Positions 11,296 through 23,329 of a DNA stretch of 64,000 nucleotides are shown here, piece after piece (position 1 is the first letter of the stretch; each line of letters begins with the position of its first letter). Below the pieces are notes generated by a model. That model was not told the origin of the DNA. It made no database searches and saw only the letters and a program-made list of their open reading frames with translations. Both the position numbers and the translations under genes were made by a program. This DNA comes from Porphyra umbilicalis. Lineage: Eukaryota; Rhodophyta; Bangiophyceae; Bangiales; Bangiaceae. The stretch spans positions 62,001 to 126,000 of the forward strand of contig KV918794.1 of assembly GCA_002049455.2 (NCBI GenBank). The letters run 5' to 3'.

Positions 11296-12042
11296 AGGTG
11301 GGGGGGAGGTTCAGGGACCAAGCGCGGGCAGCGTCCGGTCGGGGTGGACGCCAGGCGCGCGGGGCGACGATGACGGTCGAGGTGCAGATCGGGGGCGTGA
11401 GGAGGGCGCGCCTGGACGGTCGTGAGGGGGGTCCAGATCGGTGATGTGGAGGGGGTGCCGCTGGAGGTCACGCGCCTGTCAGCTGGCAGTGTCTGGGGCC
11501 TCGGGCCCGACTGTTCGTCTGGCGTCTGGACCTTGACATGTCCGGAACCAGACGTCAGTGCCCTGATGTCTGGAGGGTGCACTGAATGGGCCGCATTGAG
11601 CGGTGGTCTGATTGCGTGTCTGAAGGGGCGTCCAGCGGCCTCGACGGTGCAGTGCGGCCCTCTGATTGGCGGAAAAGCTGTTCACAGCCGATTCTCACAC
11701 CCGATCTTGTGAATGTCGATCCGCCCGATTACTTCACGGGTCAGCGCGTTGATCCGCACGGGCGTGCATGCGGCGTGACGCCGAGACGCCTCCGGCGTCC
11801 CGACCACCAAGGCGTCACCCGCGCCGGCTCCTGGCTGCGCCGCACTACGGGTATACCCGCCTCGTGCATTGCGTGAATGCCATGACGGCAATGCCCTCGT
11901 GCACCACACGTTTGTTCAATTGAAACTTGTTCCCTTGCCGTTTCCCCGTTGTTTCTGCTCCTCCCCCCTCTCCCCTCCCCCCTCGCTCAACCTGTACGAC
12001 TCCCTCACCGACCTGCGCGGTAGCCGCTCCCGCCACCGCACC
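11296..12042 (+). promoter_or_regulatory. Non-coding region with ALG2 leader
   Basis: No gene is recognised. The last ~110 bp before the ALG2 ATG, from about 11935, are strongly C/T-rich on the plus strand, the same kind of pyrimidine leader seen before other genes in this window. The start context is CCGCACC-ATG. No TATA box is obvious. Confidence 0.4.
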
Positions 12043-13365
12043 ATGCGCGTCGCCTTTCTCCACCCCGACCTCGGCTTGGGCGGCGCCGAGCGGCTCATCA
12101 TTGACGCCGCCACCGCCCTAGCCGCCCGCGGCCACGGCGTGACCATCTACACGGCCGCCCGCGACGGCGCCCGCTGCTTTGCCGACGTGCACCCCGACCG
12201 GCCCGCCGGCGCCGTGCCCGCCGTCGTGGTGCTCCCCCCCCCCATCCCCCGCACGGTCGCTGGCGGCGGCGCCGCCGTCCTCGCCGCCGCCCGCATGACC
12301 GCCCTCGCCGCCGTCATTGTGGCGACGGGCCGCCCCGACGTGGTCGTTGTCGACCAAGTCGCCGCGCCCGTGCTGCTCCTGCGCGCGGCGGGGGTGCCCA
12401 CCGTCTTTTACTGCCACTACCCAGACGTGGATGTGGAGGCGAGCCTCCGCGCCGCGGGGGGGGGGGGGGGGGGGCGCCCCGCCCCCGCCTCCGCGCCCTC
12501 TACCGCGCCGCCGTGGACGCGGTGGAGGCGGCGGGCGTCGCCGCCGCCGACGCGGTCGGCGTCAATAGCGAGTTTACGCGCGCCGCGTACGGGCGGGCCT
12601 ACCCGGGAGCGCCCGCCCCGGCGGTCGTCTACCCCGCGGTGCGGGCGGTCGGGGGCGGCGGCGCCGACGGGGCGGCGGCGGCGGCCGACGCGGCCGACGC
12701 CGACGCCCCCCTCACGCTCCTCTCCATCAACCGGTACGAGCGCAAAAAAAACATCCCCCTCGCCCTCGAAACGCTCGCGCACCTCCTCCGCCCCGACGGC
12801 GGCGGCGGGGTGGCCCTCCCCCCCGGCGCCGCCGCCCGCCTGCGCCTCCTCCACATGGGTGGCTACGACGAGCGGCTGAGCGAAAACGTGCAACACCACG
12901 ACGAACTCGCCGCCCGCGCGGCCGCCCCCGACCTCGCCGGCCGCGTCACGCTCGCCGTCAATGCCGCCGACGCGGAGGTGGCGGGCGCCCTTGCGTGCGC
13001 GACCGCCCTCCTCTACACCCCCACCGACGAGCACTTTGGCATTGTGCCGCTGCAGGCGGCGGCGGCGGGCCTGCCGGTCGTTGCCGTGGCGGCGGGGGGG
13101 CCCCTCGAGACGGTTGCCGACGGGGTGACGGGGTGGCTCGTCCCCCCGACGGCGGCCGCGTTTGCGGGCGCCGTCGGGCGGGTGCTCGCGGCGGGGGGGG
13201 GGGGGGGCGGGGGGGCATGGCCGCCGCCGCCCGCGCGCGCGTCGCGGAGCGGTTTTCCATGGAGGGGCTCGGGCGGGGGTTTGAGGGGCTCGCCCTGGCG
13301 GCCGTGGAGGGGCGGCGGCGGCGGGGGGGTGGGGGGGGTGGCTCCGCTCCTGGTGGGGGGGGTAG
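12043..13365 (+). CDS. ALG2: ALG2, alpha-1,3/alpha-1,6-mannosyltransferase of N-glycan precursor synthesis (frame changes at G runs)
   Basis: GT4-family, GT-B-fold glycosyltransferase that adds the second and third mannoses to Man1GlcNAc2-PP-dolichol on the cytosolic face of the ER. Family marks in order: FLHPDLGLGGAER at the N terminus, VVVDQV, FYCHYPD near residue 125, VNSEFT, SINRYERKKN and DEHFGIVPLQ followed by GGPLETV..G.TGW, then RARVAERFS at the end. The reading frame shifts at a 19-G run (12456-12474) and again at a 15-G run (13193-13207), with family similarity continuing smoothly across each, so I read one intact gene with homopolymer length errors. About 430-440 aa, normal for ALG2. 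The second Glu of the EX7E motif is Gln here. The stop is uncertain because of more G runs; a TAG at 13363-13365 is the best candidate. The NmrA-like gene converges on it. Confidence 0.85.
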
Positions 13366-13861
13366 CGCCTCCCCGGGGGGGGGGGGTAGCGCCGCCCCGG
13401 AGGGAAAGGGGGCGACCAGCCAGACGCGGCAAAGCGCGCGCCAGTGCCGAGCGGCGGTGCCGACGCAGAGGCACACGCGCGGCGGGCGGCCGAGCGGGTG
13501 GCCAGTCGCGGCCCCGGCGCGGGTCGGGAGGGGCTGCAGAGGCTGCCCGCGCCGCGCCTGCCCGCCCGTCGGCGCCACCAGAGACCATGGCAATCGATTG
13601 GGCCCGCCATACACGTTCCGGTGCACACAAGGAAACAACAAGAGACGCAATGCCATCGAGCACGCACCACTCGGCTTCGGTCGGACCGCGCCCCCCCCCG
13701 CGCCCCAGCTACTCGTCAGGGAAACCCCAACCTCACACGTGACTCGAAAATCCTTCGACACCCTGACCCCACCGCCGAGACGCGCACAGACACCCGACCA
13801 CCCCCCCCCCCCCTTTTACCCCCCCCCCCCCCCCCCCTCCCCCCCCGCCGTCCGCCGCGCC
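13366..13861. other. Intergenic gap between convergent genes
   Basis: This gap lies between ALG2 and the convergent NmrA-like gene. It contains long C runs near 13800-13850 and no recognisable coding or RNA feature. Open frames through it are compositional. Confidence 0.4.
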
Positions 13862-14722
13862 TCACTGGAACTCAAACGCATTCTGCGTGGTCCACTCTTG
13901 AATCGTCATGGCCGCCTCTCCGACCAGCTCCTCATAGTGGTTGCTCTCACTCACGTGGCCCGCCGCGACGAGGCGGTCCGCCTCGACCAGGTCCCCCGCC
14001 TCCCACGCGGGGGTGCCCTCCGCGACCATGCGGTCGTAGCTCTCCTCCCACCCAATCTGCACGTACCGCACGGGTTTGCCGACGGCCTCCCCCAGCGACG
14101 CGGCGAGCGCGTCGCCCGTGTGCCCCCGCGCCAAGATTTCATACGTGCGGTACGCGTGCACGTCGGGGGCGGCGAGCACCGCCGCCGCCGCGGCGCCCAC
14201 ATCCTCCACCGCCACCCCCCGCACGGGCGTGTCGGCCGGGACGGGGCTGTAGATGACGCCCTCCTCCACGACCGACGCGACCGACGCGAGGACGTTTTCG
14301 AAAAAGGCGGGCAGGCGGAGAAAGGTGGTGGGGATGTCGAGCGACTTGACGCCGGCTTCAAGTTTGAAAAAGCGGCGGCCGTAGGGGGACCCCACCGCGT
14401 CCGCATAGATGTTGCTGACGACGACCAGGTGGGCGGCGCCCGCCACTTTGCCGGCCGCACACGCGCAAATGACGCGCTGCCCGCAGTCGGGGCTGCCGGG
14501 CGCGTTGACAAAGACCGTCGAGACGCCGACGAGGGTGCGGCGGAGGTCTTTGGGCGACGCCACCGACCCGCGCACGATGGTCAGGCGGGGGAGCACGTCG
14601 GCAAAGAGGCGGTTGGCTTTGGCGGGGTCGGGCGCGACGAGCGTGACGGGGAGGGAGAGGGCGATGAGGGCGCGGACGACCGTCGAGCCGAGGACGCCCG
14701 TGCCACCAATGACGGCGATCAT
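13862..14722 (-). CDS. NmrA-like / atypical SDR NAD(P)-binding protein
   Basis: 286 aa from the ATG at 14722 (minus-strand context CCCACC-ATG). It opens with MIAVIGGTGVLGSTVV, the glycine-rich GxxGxxG dinucleotide-binding loop of atypical short-chain dehydrogenases. It continues with the NmrA/HSCARG-type features: an early beta strand ending VTLVAPDP, VFVNAPG, HLVVVSNIYAD, then FLRLPAFFENVLA and GVAVEDVGAAAAAVLA. There is no classical YxxxK active site, so it may be a redox-sensing or regulatory protein rather than an oxidoreductase. The length is normal for NmrA-type proteins. I see no transit peptide. Substrate unknown. Confidence 0.8.
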   Translation of the reverse strand: MIAVIGGTGVLGSTVVRALIALSLPVTLVAPDPAKANRLFADVLPRLTIVRGSVASPKDLRRTLVGVSTVFVNAPGSPDCGQRVICACAAGKVAGAAHLVVVSNIYADAVGSPYGRRFFKLEAGVKSLDIPTTFLRLPAFFENVLASVASVVEEGVIYSPVPADTPVRGVAVEDVGAAAAAVLAAPDVHAYRTYEILARGHTGDALAASLGEAVGKPVRYVQIGWEESYDRMVAEGTPAWEAGDLVEADRLVAAGHVSESNHYEELVGEAAMTIQEWTTQNAFEFQ

Positions 14723-15957
14723 GGTGGGCGACGGGGGGGTGGGAACGCCCGCAGGGAGGGAGGGGGGGGGGCGCGAGGGGGCCCCTGGGGACTTCAGGGA
14801 TACACAGGGGGGGGGGTGTAAGAGAAGCAAAGAGGAAGAGGGTGCACGAACGTCCGCAACGGACACGCGTCACCCTTCTTGTTGGGCGGGGGCGGTGACG
14901 CGCGTACGAGCCGCGGGAGAATGCACCGCGAGCACACCGGACCAACTTTGGTACCGTACGCGACGCCTCGCCCCCACCAGCAGGCTTGACACCAAGTGCT
15001 ACGACGCGGTGTTTGGGCGGCAGGGGGGGCCACCCGGAGGTAGCTTGACGCAAGGTGCAGCCGCGGCTGCGCTCTGAGCAAGTGAGCGGGGGCCACGTAG
15101 CACACTGGAGCAACTGGAAAACGCACAGCAACAGCTCCTGACGGGACGTTTGTGTTCCGCTGTCCGAGGCGGCCCCCCGCCCGAAACTGTGACCGGCACC
15201 CACCGACACTGGCCTCAGGCGGCCCACAGGCGACGGGTGGCGGATTTTCCTCCCTGTTGGCCAGCCGGCTCGGCAGAGGGGGTTCGTGGCTGCAAGAGGC
15301 CTCATAAATGGACGCGGAATGGGTGGTGGTCGAGGCTGGATGACACTCCACGTCAGCGAGGCAGACCCTGTGAGGCAGCGGGAGGACCGCTGGGCTGTTT
15401 GGTTGTGTCACCGTGTCCGTTGTGACTGAAATCTGGATGCTTGAGAGTGCAGGTGCCCCTTTATCGACCAAGTCGTTTCCACTTAACTCGTATGGGTGGG
15501 TGGCGTGGAGGAGCAGTACCGACTTACCGACCGGGCTGCGCGAACCGCCGTTCCAGGCTGGTGCCCCGTTTTGCACGAAGCGGCGACGCGGCACGCGGGT
15601 GGACGGGACGGCAGGCGACGGTGTGCGCCACCTGCATCGCGCCGCGTCGTTGCACCGCGGTGCGCCACCCACCGTCTTTTGCGCCGCGCGCCCGTCGCCG
15701 TCGCCGGCCCCGCGGCTGGGAAAGTCCCGGCCGCGTCGGCGGTACGACCCCCCCCCCGACCGACGGCATCCCGTCGCCACTCCCCTCCACTTCTCCTCTC
15801 CCACTCCCCCCTCCCTCCCCCCCTCAACCCCCCCACTCGGACGTCGGGTCCCCCCCCGGCACCCCCACTCGGACGTCGGGTCCCCCCCCCGGCACCCCCC
15901 GGCCGTTCCCTGTGAGCGCGCGGTCACCCCCCCCCCCCCCCCCCCCCCCCCGCCACC
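14723..15957. other. Divergent intergenic region between NmrA-like gene and LTN1
   Basis: It should contain both promoters. Each end is C/T-rich on its own coding strand: the minus strand just upstream of 14722 and the plus strand from about 15780 to 15957, which ends in a >20-C run and CCGCCACC-ATG. At 15826-15898 there are two direct copies of CCCACTCGGACGTCGGGTCC about 37 bp apart. The middle (14880-15500) has lower GC but no gene I can support. Confidence 0.45.
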
Positions 15958-16396
15958 ATGGGGCGGAAGAAGGGCGGCGGCGGCGACGGGTGGAAGCAGC
16001 CCGCCTCGGCGGCGGCGGCGGCGGCGGGCCTCGGCGGCGGCCGCCCGTCGACGCCCGGGCGGCCGGCGGCGGCCGCCGCCTTTGCGGCCGCCGCCGCACG
16101 TCGCGGCGCGGCGGCGGGCGGCGACGGGGAGCCGCGGCGTGGCCGCGGCAGCAGCAGCACCGGCGGCGGCAGCGGCGGCGGCGGCGGCGGCGGCGGGGCG
16201 CCCGCCCCCGACGGCGCGCGGTCCGAGTGGGACGAGGCGGCGCTGATGCTCCTCCGCGGCTGCACCAAAAAAGACGCCACGACGCGCGTCAAGGCGTTGG
16301 CCGACTTGCGGTCGCACCTCGCGTCGCTGCCCGCCGACGGGGCAGACGGCACCGGCGGCGGGGGCGGCAAAAAGGCCGTCGCCACCACCCGCCGGT

Positions 16397-16427
<31 letters not shown>

Positions 16428-17092
16428 CTTCCCCCCCGCCTGGGCGGCAGTCTACCCCCGCCTCGCGGCGCCCGCCACGGAGGCGTCCCCCCCGTGCGCG
16501 CCGCCGCGCACGCGGTGACGGCGGGCCTCGTGGGCGCCCTCCGCAACGCGGTGCCGCCCCCCACGCTCGTCGCCCTCGTGCCCGTGTTGCTTGCGGGCAC
16601 GGGCGACGGGGCGGGGGAGGTGGGGGCCGCCGCCGCCGCGGCGGTGGCCGACGCGTTTGGGGGGATGGCCGCTCCGCGGCGCGCGCGGCTGGCGGCGCTC
16701 CTCCGCGCCCCCGCGGTGGCGTTTGTCGGCGCGCGCCTCGGGCCGCCGGGGGGGCGCCCCGAGGGGGGGGGGGGGGGATGGCGTCGCCGAAGCGCGCCGC
16801 GCGGGGGGGCTCGCCACCGTGTTGGTGGGGTGGGGGGGGGGGGGGACGCGGCGGCGGTGCGGGCGGCGGCGCTGGCGACGCCGGGGGGGGTTGGCGCCAC
16901 GCTGGCGGCCGTGGGGGCGGGGGGGGGGCCGCGCGCAAAGCGCTGCCAGATGCCCTCGTGCGGGTGACCGTCGAGCTCGCCGTCGCGCTGACGGCGGCCA
17001 GCCTCCGCGCCCCGCCGGCGGCGCCCGTCGACGGCGACGCGCGTGACGGCGGCGCGGGGAGTCCCGGCCGCGCCGTTGCCGACGCGGCGCCG

Positions 17093-17126
<34 letters not shown>

Positions 17127-20100
17127 GCGGCGGCGGCGTCGACGGCGACGGCGACGGCAATGGCGCCGCCGCCGCCGCCTACGCGCGGGAGTGTGCGCAC
17201 TTGGCGCGCCTCGCGCTCGGCGCGGTGCGCCTCGGCTGCGGGGCGGCGGCGTGGGATTTGGTGCTGACGCTCCTCACCGCCCACGCGCCCGCCGCGTTTG
17301 TCGGCGAGGGCGCCCCGCCGGCGGCCGCCGCGGGCGCCGCCGCCGACGCGGGCGCTGCCGCCGGCGGCTCGTCGTTGACGGCGACGGCGGCGGCGGACGC
17401 CGCCCCGACGCCCGTGCGCCTCGGCGCCCTCGTCGAAGCGTCGGTCGGCGGCGACGGGGCGGGCGCGTCGGGCCTCCGCGCCATGCTCCCGCTGCTGTCG
17501 CTCCTCCCGGGGCTGCCAGACGCCGGGCCGGCGGCAGCGGCGGCGGCGGCGGGGGCGGCGGGGGCCGGCGCCCGCTGGGCGGCCGCCCCCGTGGCGCTGC
17601 TCGTGCTCGACCGCCTGCGCGCGGCGGCGGCCGCGTCGCGCGACGCGCAGGTGCCCTACTTTGAGTGCCTCGCCTACTGCCTGCAGCGGGGGGTCACGCG
17701 GTGGACGGTGGAGGCGGCGGCCGAGGCGGCGGCGGTGGCGCCGCAAGTGGGGGGGGGGGGGGGGGGCGACACCCGCCGGCGGGTCAACCGCCGCCGGTGG
17801 GGCGGGCGCGGCGGCCACGGACCGCGCCGCCTTTCTCCATGCCGTGCTCCACACGCACCTGCAGCCGGCGGCGGCGGCGTTTGTGGCCGAGGAGCCGGCG
17901 CGCAACGCGCGCCGCGGGGCGCCGCGCGACGCGGCGTTGCCGGCGCTGGCCACCGCCCTGGCGGCGGTGCCGCCGGCGGCCGACGCCGAATCGCTGGCCG
18001 CCCCCATCACGCAAGCCTTTTTGTACGGGGGGGGCGACGACGGGGCGGCGGTGGCGACGGCCGCCGGCGGTCGGGCGATGCCGTCGCCCCCGTCGTCGGC
18101 GCGTGCCGCCCGCCTCGTGGGGATGCTCGCGCGCGTCGCGGGGAGCCGCTCGGGCGGCGCCTTGGCGGCCGCCATGGCCCGCCACCTCGTCCTGTCTGTG
18201 ACGTCGGCGGTCGGGGGGGTGGCCGCGTCGGCCACCCCAGACGAGGCGCGGGGGGGGGTGACAACGACCGACGAGTGGCTGTCGCTGGTCGTGGCCGTCG
18301 TTGACGCGGTCGGCGGGGACGTCTCTGCCCTCGGGCTGCCACGCGGCGCGCCCGCCGCGGCGCCACCCGACGACGGGCCGGCGGCCGCCGACTATGAGGC
18401 GGCGCCGTGGTCCAACCGCCTCGCCACGCTCGCCGTGGCGGCGCTCACGCGGTGCGACGCGGTCGGGGAAACACCGCCGGCGGTGGCGCCCGCAGCGGCT
18501 GCGGTGCTGAGCTTGGTCGGCACCGCGTTTGGGGACGCTGCCATGGACCACCTCGTCGGCCGCGTCGTGGGCGGGACGCCGGCGGGGCTGCCGACCTCCT
18601 CGGCGCTGCGGGCGCTGCTCGACGCGCACGGTGCGCGGCGGCCGCGCGATGCCGCGGCACCGGGCAGCCGCGCGTCGCTCGGCGACGCAGACCCGTCGAG
18701 CGCGGTGGTCGGCCCGCCCGGCACTGGAGCGACCGCGGTTGGGGACCACTCGTGGGCGCCGTGGGCGTCCCCGGCGCTCGAAGGCGCCGTGCAGGTGGCC
18801 ATGGACGCGGTGGATGCCGCCCTGTGCGGCGCGCCCGCGGGGGTGGCCGCCGCCGCCTCCAACGATGGCGGTGGCGACTCGACCGACGGGGCGCTCCAAG
18901 CCGCCGTCGCGCTTGTCGCCACCGCCCTGCGCCCGTCGTCTGACGGCCACTCGCCGTGTGCGCGGCTGCAGCCGTCGACGGTGGAGGCGGCGGTTGCGAT
19001 GCTGGTGCGCGGCGCGGCCACGCGGCGCGACGGGGCGGGCGGCCTGTGGGACTCGTGCGCGGCCATTGCCGAGGGCGTCCTCGGCCGGCGGGTGGTAGAG
19101 GAGGCGCCGTGCCGGAGCCAGACGGCGGTCACTGCGCTGTTTAACGAGGCGTCTGACGGTCGCTCGTGGGCGGCAGTGTGGCGCCCGTATGTGGCGCGGC
19201 TGGCGGCGGCGGCAGCGGCGGCAGAGGCAGCGGCGGTGCCGTCGGCCGAGTCGGACGCGCTCTTTGCGTCGGCGCAGGCGCGGGCGGTGGAGCTTGCATC
19301 GTCTGACGATGCGGCGGCGGGCACGTGTGCGGGCCGCTCCATTGCGGCGCTGGTTTTGGTGGCGAGCGGCAAGGACGCCGACGGCGGTGCGCCCAGCGGC
19401 AGCGGCGCAGGTGCCGGCCACGGCGGAGACACTGGCACCGGCGGTGGCGGTGACGCCAGCAGCGGCGCCGTGTCACTGTCGGCGCCCATGTGTGCGTACG
19501 CGCAGCAGGTGCTCGGCGCGCTCACCAACCACGCGGCCGGTGCCGCCACGGACGGTGGCGCGTCGGCGACTGCGGGCGTGCGCGCCGCGGTGCACGCGCT
19601 CATTGCCGCCCTCGGGCCGGCGCCGCTCTTTGCCGACGGCCCCGCCGACGCGGCCGCCCGCTCGGCCGCCTTTGTCGCCGCCTACACCGTGGCCGAGACG
19701 GCCGCCCTCGGCGCCCTCGACGGCCACGTGGCGGTCTTCAACGCGGCCGACGCGGCCTTCCCGGCGGCCGTCGCGCGCGCGGCGGTGGCGCACCTGCTCG
19801 CCGTCCATGACGCGTCGCCGCCGTCGCCACCCGGGGATGGCGCCGACGCTGACGCCGACGCCGACGCCGACCCGGCGGCGTCATGGACCTGGAGCCGCAC
19901 CCTCCCGCTGCTGTCGGCGGCGTTTGAGGGCGGCAAGGGTGCCGCCGCCGCGGACGCAGCGTCGGCCGCCACCGCCGCCGCCGTTGCCGCGTGGCGCGAC
20001 GCGGCCGCGTCGGCGTGCGGGGACGGGGCCCCCCCCCCGCGTTTGCGGCCCACCCGCCGCTCGTCGCTGGGGCGGTGGCCATTGCGGCGGCGGCCGCCGC

Positions 20101-22776
20101 CGCCGGCTGCGTGTCGGACGCGCAGCCGCTGGTGCGGGCGGCGGCGGCTGCCTACGCCGCCGCCTCGACGGCGACGGCCGTCGGCGCCGACGGGGGCGCC
20201 GCGCGGCGGTCGCGCCTCGCCGCCCTCCGCGTGCTGTCGGCCGCCTTTCCGGTCGGCGCCGCCCGCGAGGAGGCGGTGTCGCCGTTTGAGTCGGCGCCGG
20301 GGGCGGCGGCGCCGCCCGCGGGCGCCGCCGCGGGCGGCGGCGCCCGCGGCGGCGGCGGCGGCGGTGGCGCTGCCGCCGCCGCCGCCGCCGCTGCCGACGT
20401 GGCGGTGCCGGCGTGGGCCCAAAACGCGCTCGCGCGCGCCGTCGACGCGGCGTGCGGCCGCCTCGACGCGCTCTTCCGCCCCCCGCCGGCCACCCATGAC
20501 GTCGGCGACGCGGCGGCGGCGGCGGCGGTGGAGCGGGCGGCCACGCTCGGCGGCCTCTTTGCGCCCGCCGCGCGCTACGGCGGCCGCGCGCTCCTGCGCG
20601 ATGATTGGCGGGCGTTTGGGGTGGTGGCGCGCGACGTCTTTGCCGACGCGGGGGCGGCGGGACTGGCCGCCGCCGCGGCGGCCGGTGGGGCCCGCGTGCG
20701 CCTGCCGTTTGGCCTCGGCGGCGGCGGCGGGACCGCCGCCGACGCGTCGGCGGCGGCGCCCGCCCCCCCCGACACGGGCGTCGTCATTGGGGCGGTGGTG
20801 CTGTCGCGGGAGGTGCTCGCCTCGGGCGGTGGCCTCGAGGTGGTTGCCGCGCCGTCCTTGGCGGCGGCGGCGGGCCTCGCCGCCCTGGCCGTCCTACCCC
20901 GCCTCACGGATTGCGACTTGAGCGGGCTCGTCGGCGCCCCCGACGCAGACGCGGCCGCCGCCACGGGGGCGACGCCGCCCGCCACGCCGCCGCCGGCCGC
21001 CGCCGCGCCACCGCCCGCGTGGTGGTGGCTCGACGTGGACCCGCCCCTGCGGGGTCACCACGCGGTCGCCGCGGCGGCGGGCGCGGCCGGCACCGCCGCC
21101 GCCCACCGCCCCAGCTGGCGGCGCGTGTCCGTCGCCCGCGCCTTTGCCATTGCGGGGCTGTTGCACGCGGGGCGCCCCGCCGACGCGGCCGCCGCGTATG
21201 CGGTGTTGACGCTCGCCGGCGGGGCGGCGGCTGGGGCGGCGGCGGCGGGGGCGGCGGCGGGCCCCGCCTGGGCCGCCGCCGCCGCGGCGGGGGAGGAGGC
21301 GGACGCGGAGCGCGACGCGCTCGCGCCCCTCGTGCCGCCCTCCCTCCGCGCGGGGCTCGTGTGGAGCGAGTCGGCGGCGGGCGACGGGGCGCTCGAGGCG
21401 GGGTACTTTGCGGCGTGGGCCGCCTTTGTGCAACTGGCGTCGGACGAAGGGGGGGGGGCGGCCGCAGCCGCGGGTGCGGGTGCGGCGGGGGCGGCGGGGG
21501 CGGGCGCGGTCGCCGCGTCGTTGGGGGGGGGGGCGGCGGCACGACGGCGGCGGCGGCGGCGGGCGGCGGCGGTGGCGGCGGCTCCGCGTCGGGCGCCGCC
21601 GGCGCCTCGTCGTCGGCGGCGGGCGCGGCGGCGGGCGCGGCGGCGGCCGAGGCGGCGGACAAGTCCTTTCGCCGCGTCGCGGTGGCCCTCCTCCGCGGCA
21701 CGGAGGAGACGGCCTGCTTCCACGCGTTTATGGACCGCTGCGCAGACATCCTGCTCCACGGGACGGCGGAGGAGCGGCGGCGGGGGGCGGCGGCGGCGGC
21801 CGCCGCCGCGTCGGCGCCGCGGGGGACGGACCTCCTCCTCCCCGTGCCGTCGTGGGCGGCGCCCGCCGCCACGGATGGCGGTGGCGGCGGCGACGGCGGC
21901 AGCGACGGCGCCGCGGCGGCGGCGGCGGCGGCGACGGCGGCCGCCGCCACGGGCGACTGGGTCGGCGGCACCGCCAGCGCGGGCGTCTTTGGGGACGTTG
22001 GGAGCCTCACGGGCGCCGCGTTTGGGCGCGCCCTCAAACACCTGCCCGCCCTCTCCCGCCGGTGGTACGCGGAGCACGTGAGCCGCGCCACCGCCACGGG
22101 CGTCGAGGCGTTTGTGCGGCGGTGGGTGACGCCCGCCCTCGTCGCCGCCGAAGTCGACCACGTCAAGGCCGTCACGGCGGGGGCGGGGGCGGCGGGGGCG
22201 GCGGGGCCGCCGACGGCGGGCGGGCCACCCGCCGCCGGCGCGTCGGGGGCATCGGCGTCGGCGTCGGCGGCGGCGGCGGCGGCGGCGGCGGCAGCGGCAG
22301 CGGCGGCCGCCGCCACCGCCGCGGCCGACGACGATGGCGTCGGCGCCCTGTCGGTGCGCGGCTCCACGGTCGCGCGGGAGGTGTGGGCGTCCTACACCCT
22401 CTCCGAGGTGGCCCTGGAGGTGAGCCTCAAGCTCGGCGACGCCTTCCCCCTCCACCCCGTCACCGTGGAGGCGCGCTCCCACGCGGGCATGGGCTCCGCC
22501 CGGTGGCGCAAGACGCTGCTCGCCATGACCACCCTCCTCGGGCGGCAGGACGGGCGCGTCGCGGCGGCCGTGGAGTTGTGGCGCTCCAACCTCGACGCGA
22601 CCTTTGCGGGCGTCGACGACTGCCCCGTGTGCTACTCGGTGTTGCACCTCACGACGGGCGCGCTGCCGCGCATGACGTGCCGCACGTGCGCGTACAAGTT
22701 CCACTCCTCCTGCCTCGTCAAGTGGTTCACCAAGAGCAACAGCAGCGCGTGCCCAATGTGTCGGTCGGCGTTTTGA
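15958..22776 (+). CDS. LTN1: Listerin (LTN1), RING E3 ubiquitin ligase of ribosome-associated quality control (frame changes at G/C runs)
   Basis: Listerin ubiquitinates stalled nascent chains on free 60S subunits in the cytosol. The N terminus has the family start MGRKK and the 60S-contacting repeat block ..LLRGCTKKDATTRVKALADL. The middle is a very long Ala/Gly-rich HEAT/ARM-like helical region with little recognisable sequence. The C-terminal part has the RWD-region marks LPALSRRWY and EVALEVSLKLGDAFPLHPV, then a RING with CPVCYSV, MTCRTCAYKFHSSCL and CPMCRS ending four residues before the stop, exactly as in known listerins. The frame changes near a 7-C run (16487-16493), G runs at 16763-16777, 16832-16845, about 16917-16928 and 17749-17766, a C run at 20029-20038 and a G run at 21523-21533. 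At each point coding quality moves cleanly to another frame. About 2,270 residues, longer than the ~1,770 of human LTN1, mostly from alanine expansions. Confidence 0.85.
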
Positions 22777-23329
22777 GGGGGCCCCGCCGCCGCCGCGCGG
22801 CGGGGGCGTGGGGGTGGGGGGCAGGGGGGGGCGGGGGGCCCCCGTCGTCGCGGCGGCGCAGTAGGGGATGGGGAGGTCGGCCGAGGCGGGGGGGGTCGGG
22901 CGCCGCCGGTGGCTGGTGGTCGGCCGACCCGGCCGGGGGGGCAGCGATGGCGACGGCCATGTGGGTGGGGACCCTCCAGGGTGCGCGTCGAGGGCGCCCT
23001 GCTGCGGTCCGGCGTCTGTGCCAGTTCCTCTTTTTTTTTTTTTTTTTTCGAACGCGTGCACCGCATCCCGCGCCGACGCGTGCGTCGGGTACCCCGCACC
23101 CAGCGCGCACGAGACCAGGGCAACGCGCCCGGTATTCCTTGCCACGGCACGACAGCCGCGCCCGCGAAAACAAAAGGACCGACGCGTGCGGGGCGGCGGC
23201 CGCGGCGAGGTTCAGCCCCCCCCACACTCACCGGCGACCTCCCCCCCCCCCCCCCCCCGCCCTCTCCCCCCCCCCGCCCTCTCCCCCCCCCCATCCACCA
23301 CGCCCCGCCCCCCCCCCGCCTCCCCCCCG
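22777..23329. other. Gap between convergent LTN1 and the DUF4602-type gene
   Basis: The first part is the G-rich 3' flank of LTN1. At about 23031-23048 there is a pure T run on the plus strand, followed by a moderately GC region and then long C runs (23220-23380). The true 3' end of the minus-strand gene is hidden in these runs. No other gene is recognised. Confidence 0.4.

Noticed and set aside
10217-11444. Repeat-encoded ORFs with RPIQ/PPNP motifs in the tandem array
   Set aside because: The 157-bp unit is not divisible by three, so frames rotate; similar ORFs occur on both strands, as expected of a non-coding array.
14794-17160. 788-codon minus-strand frame across the LTN1 start
   Set aside because: Arg/Pro/Gly-rich mirror of the GC-rich plus-strand gene; no domains, and the plus strand carries the recognisable listerin N terminus.
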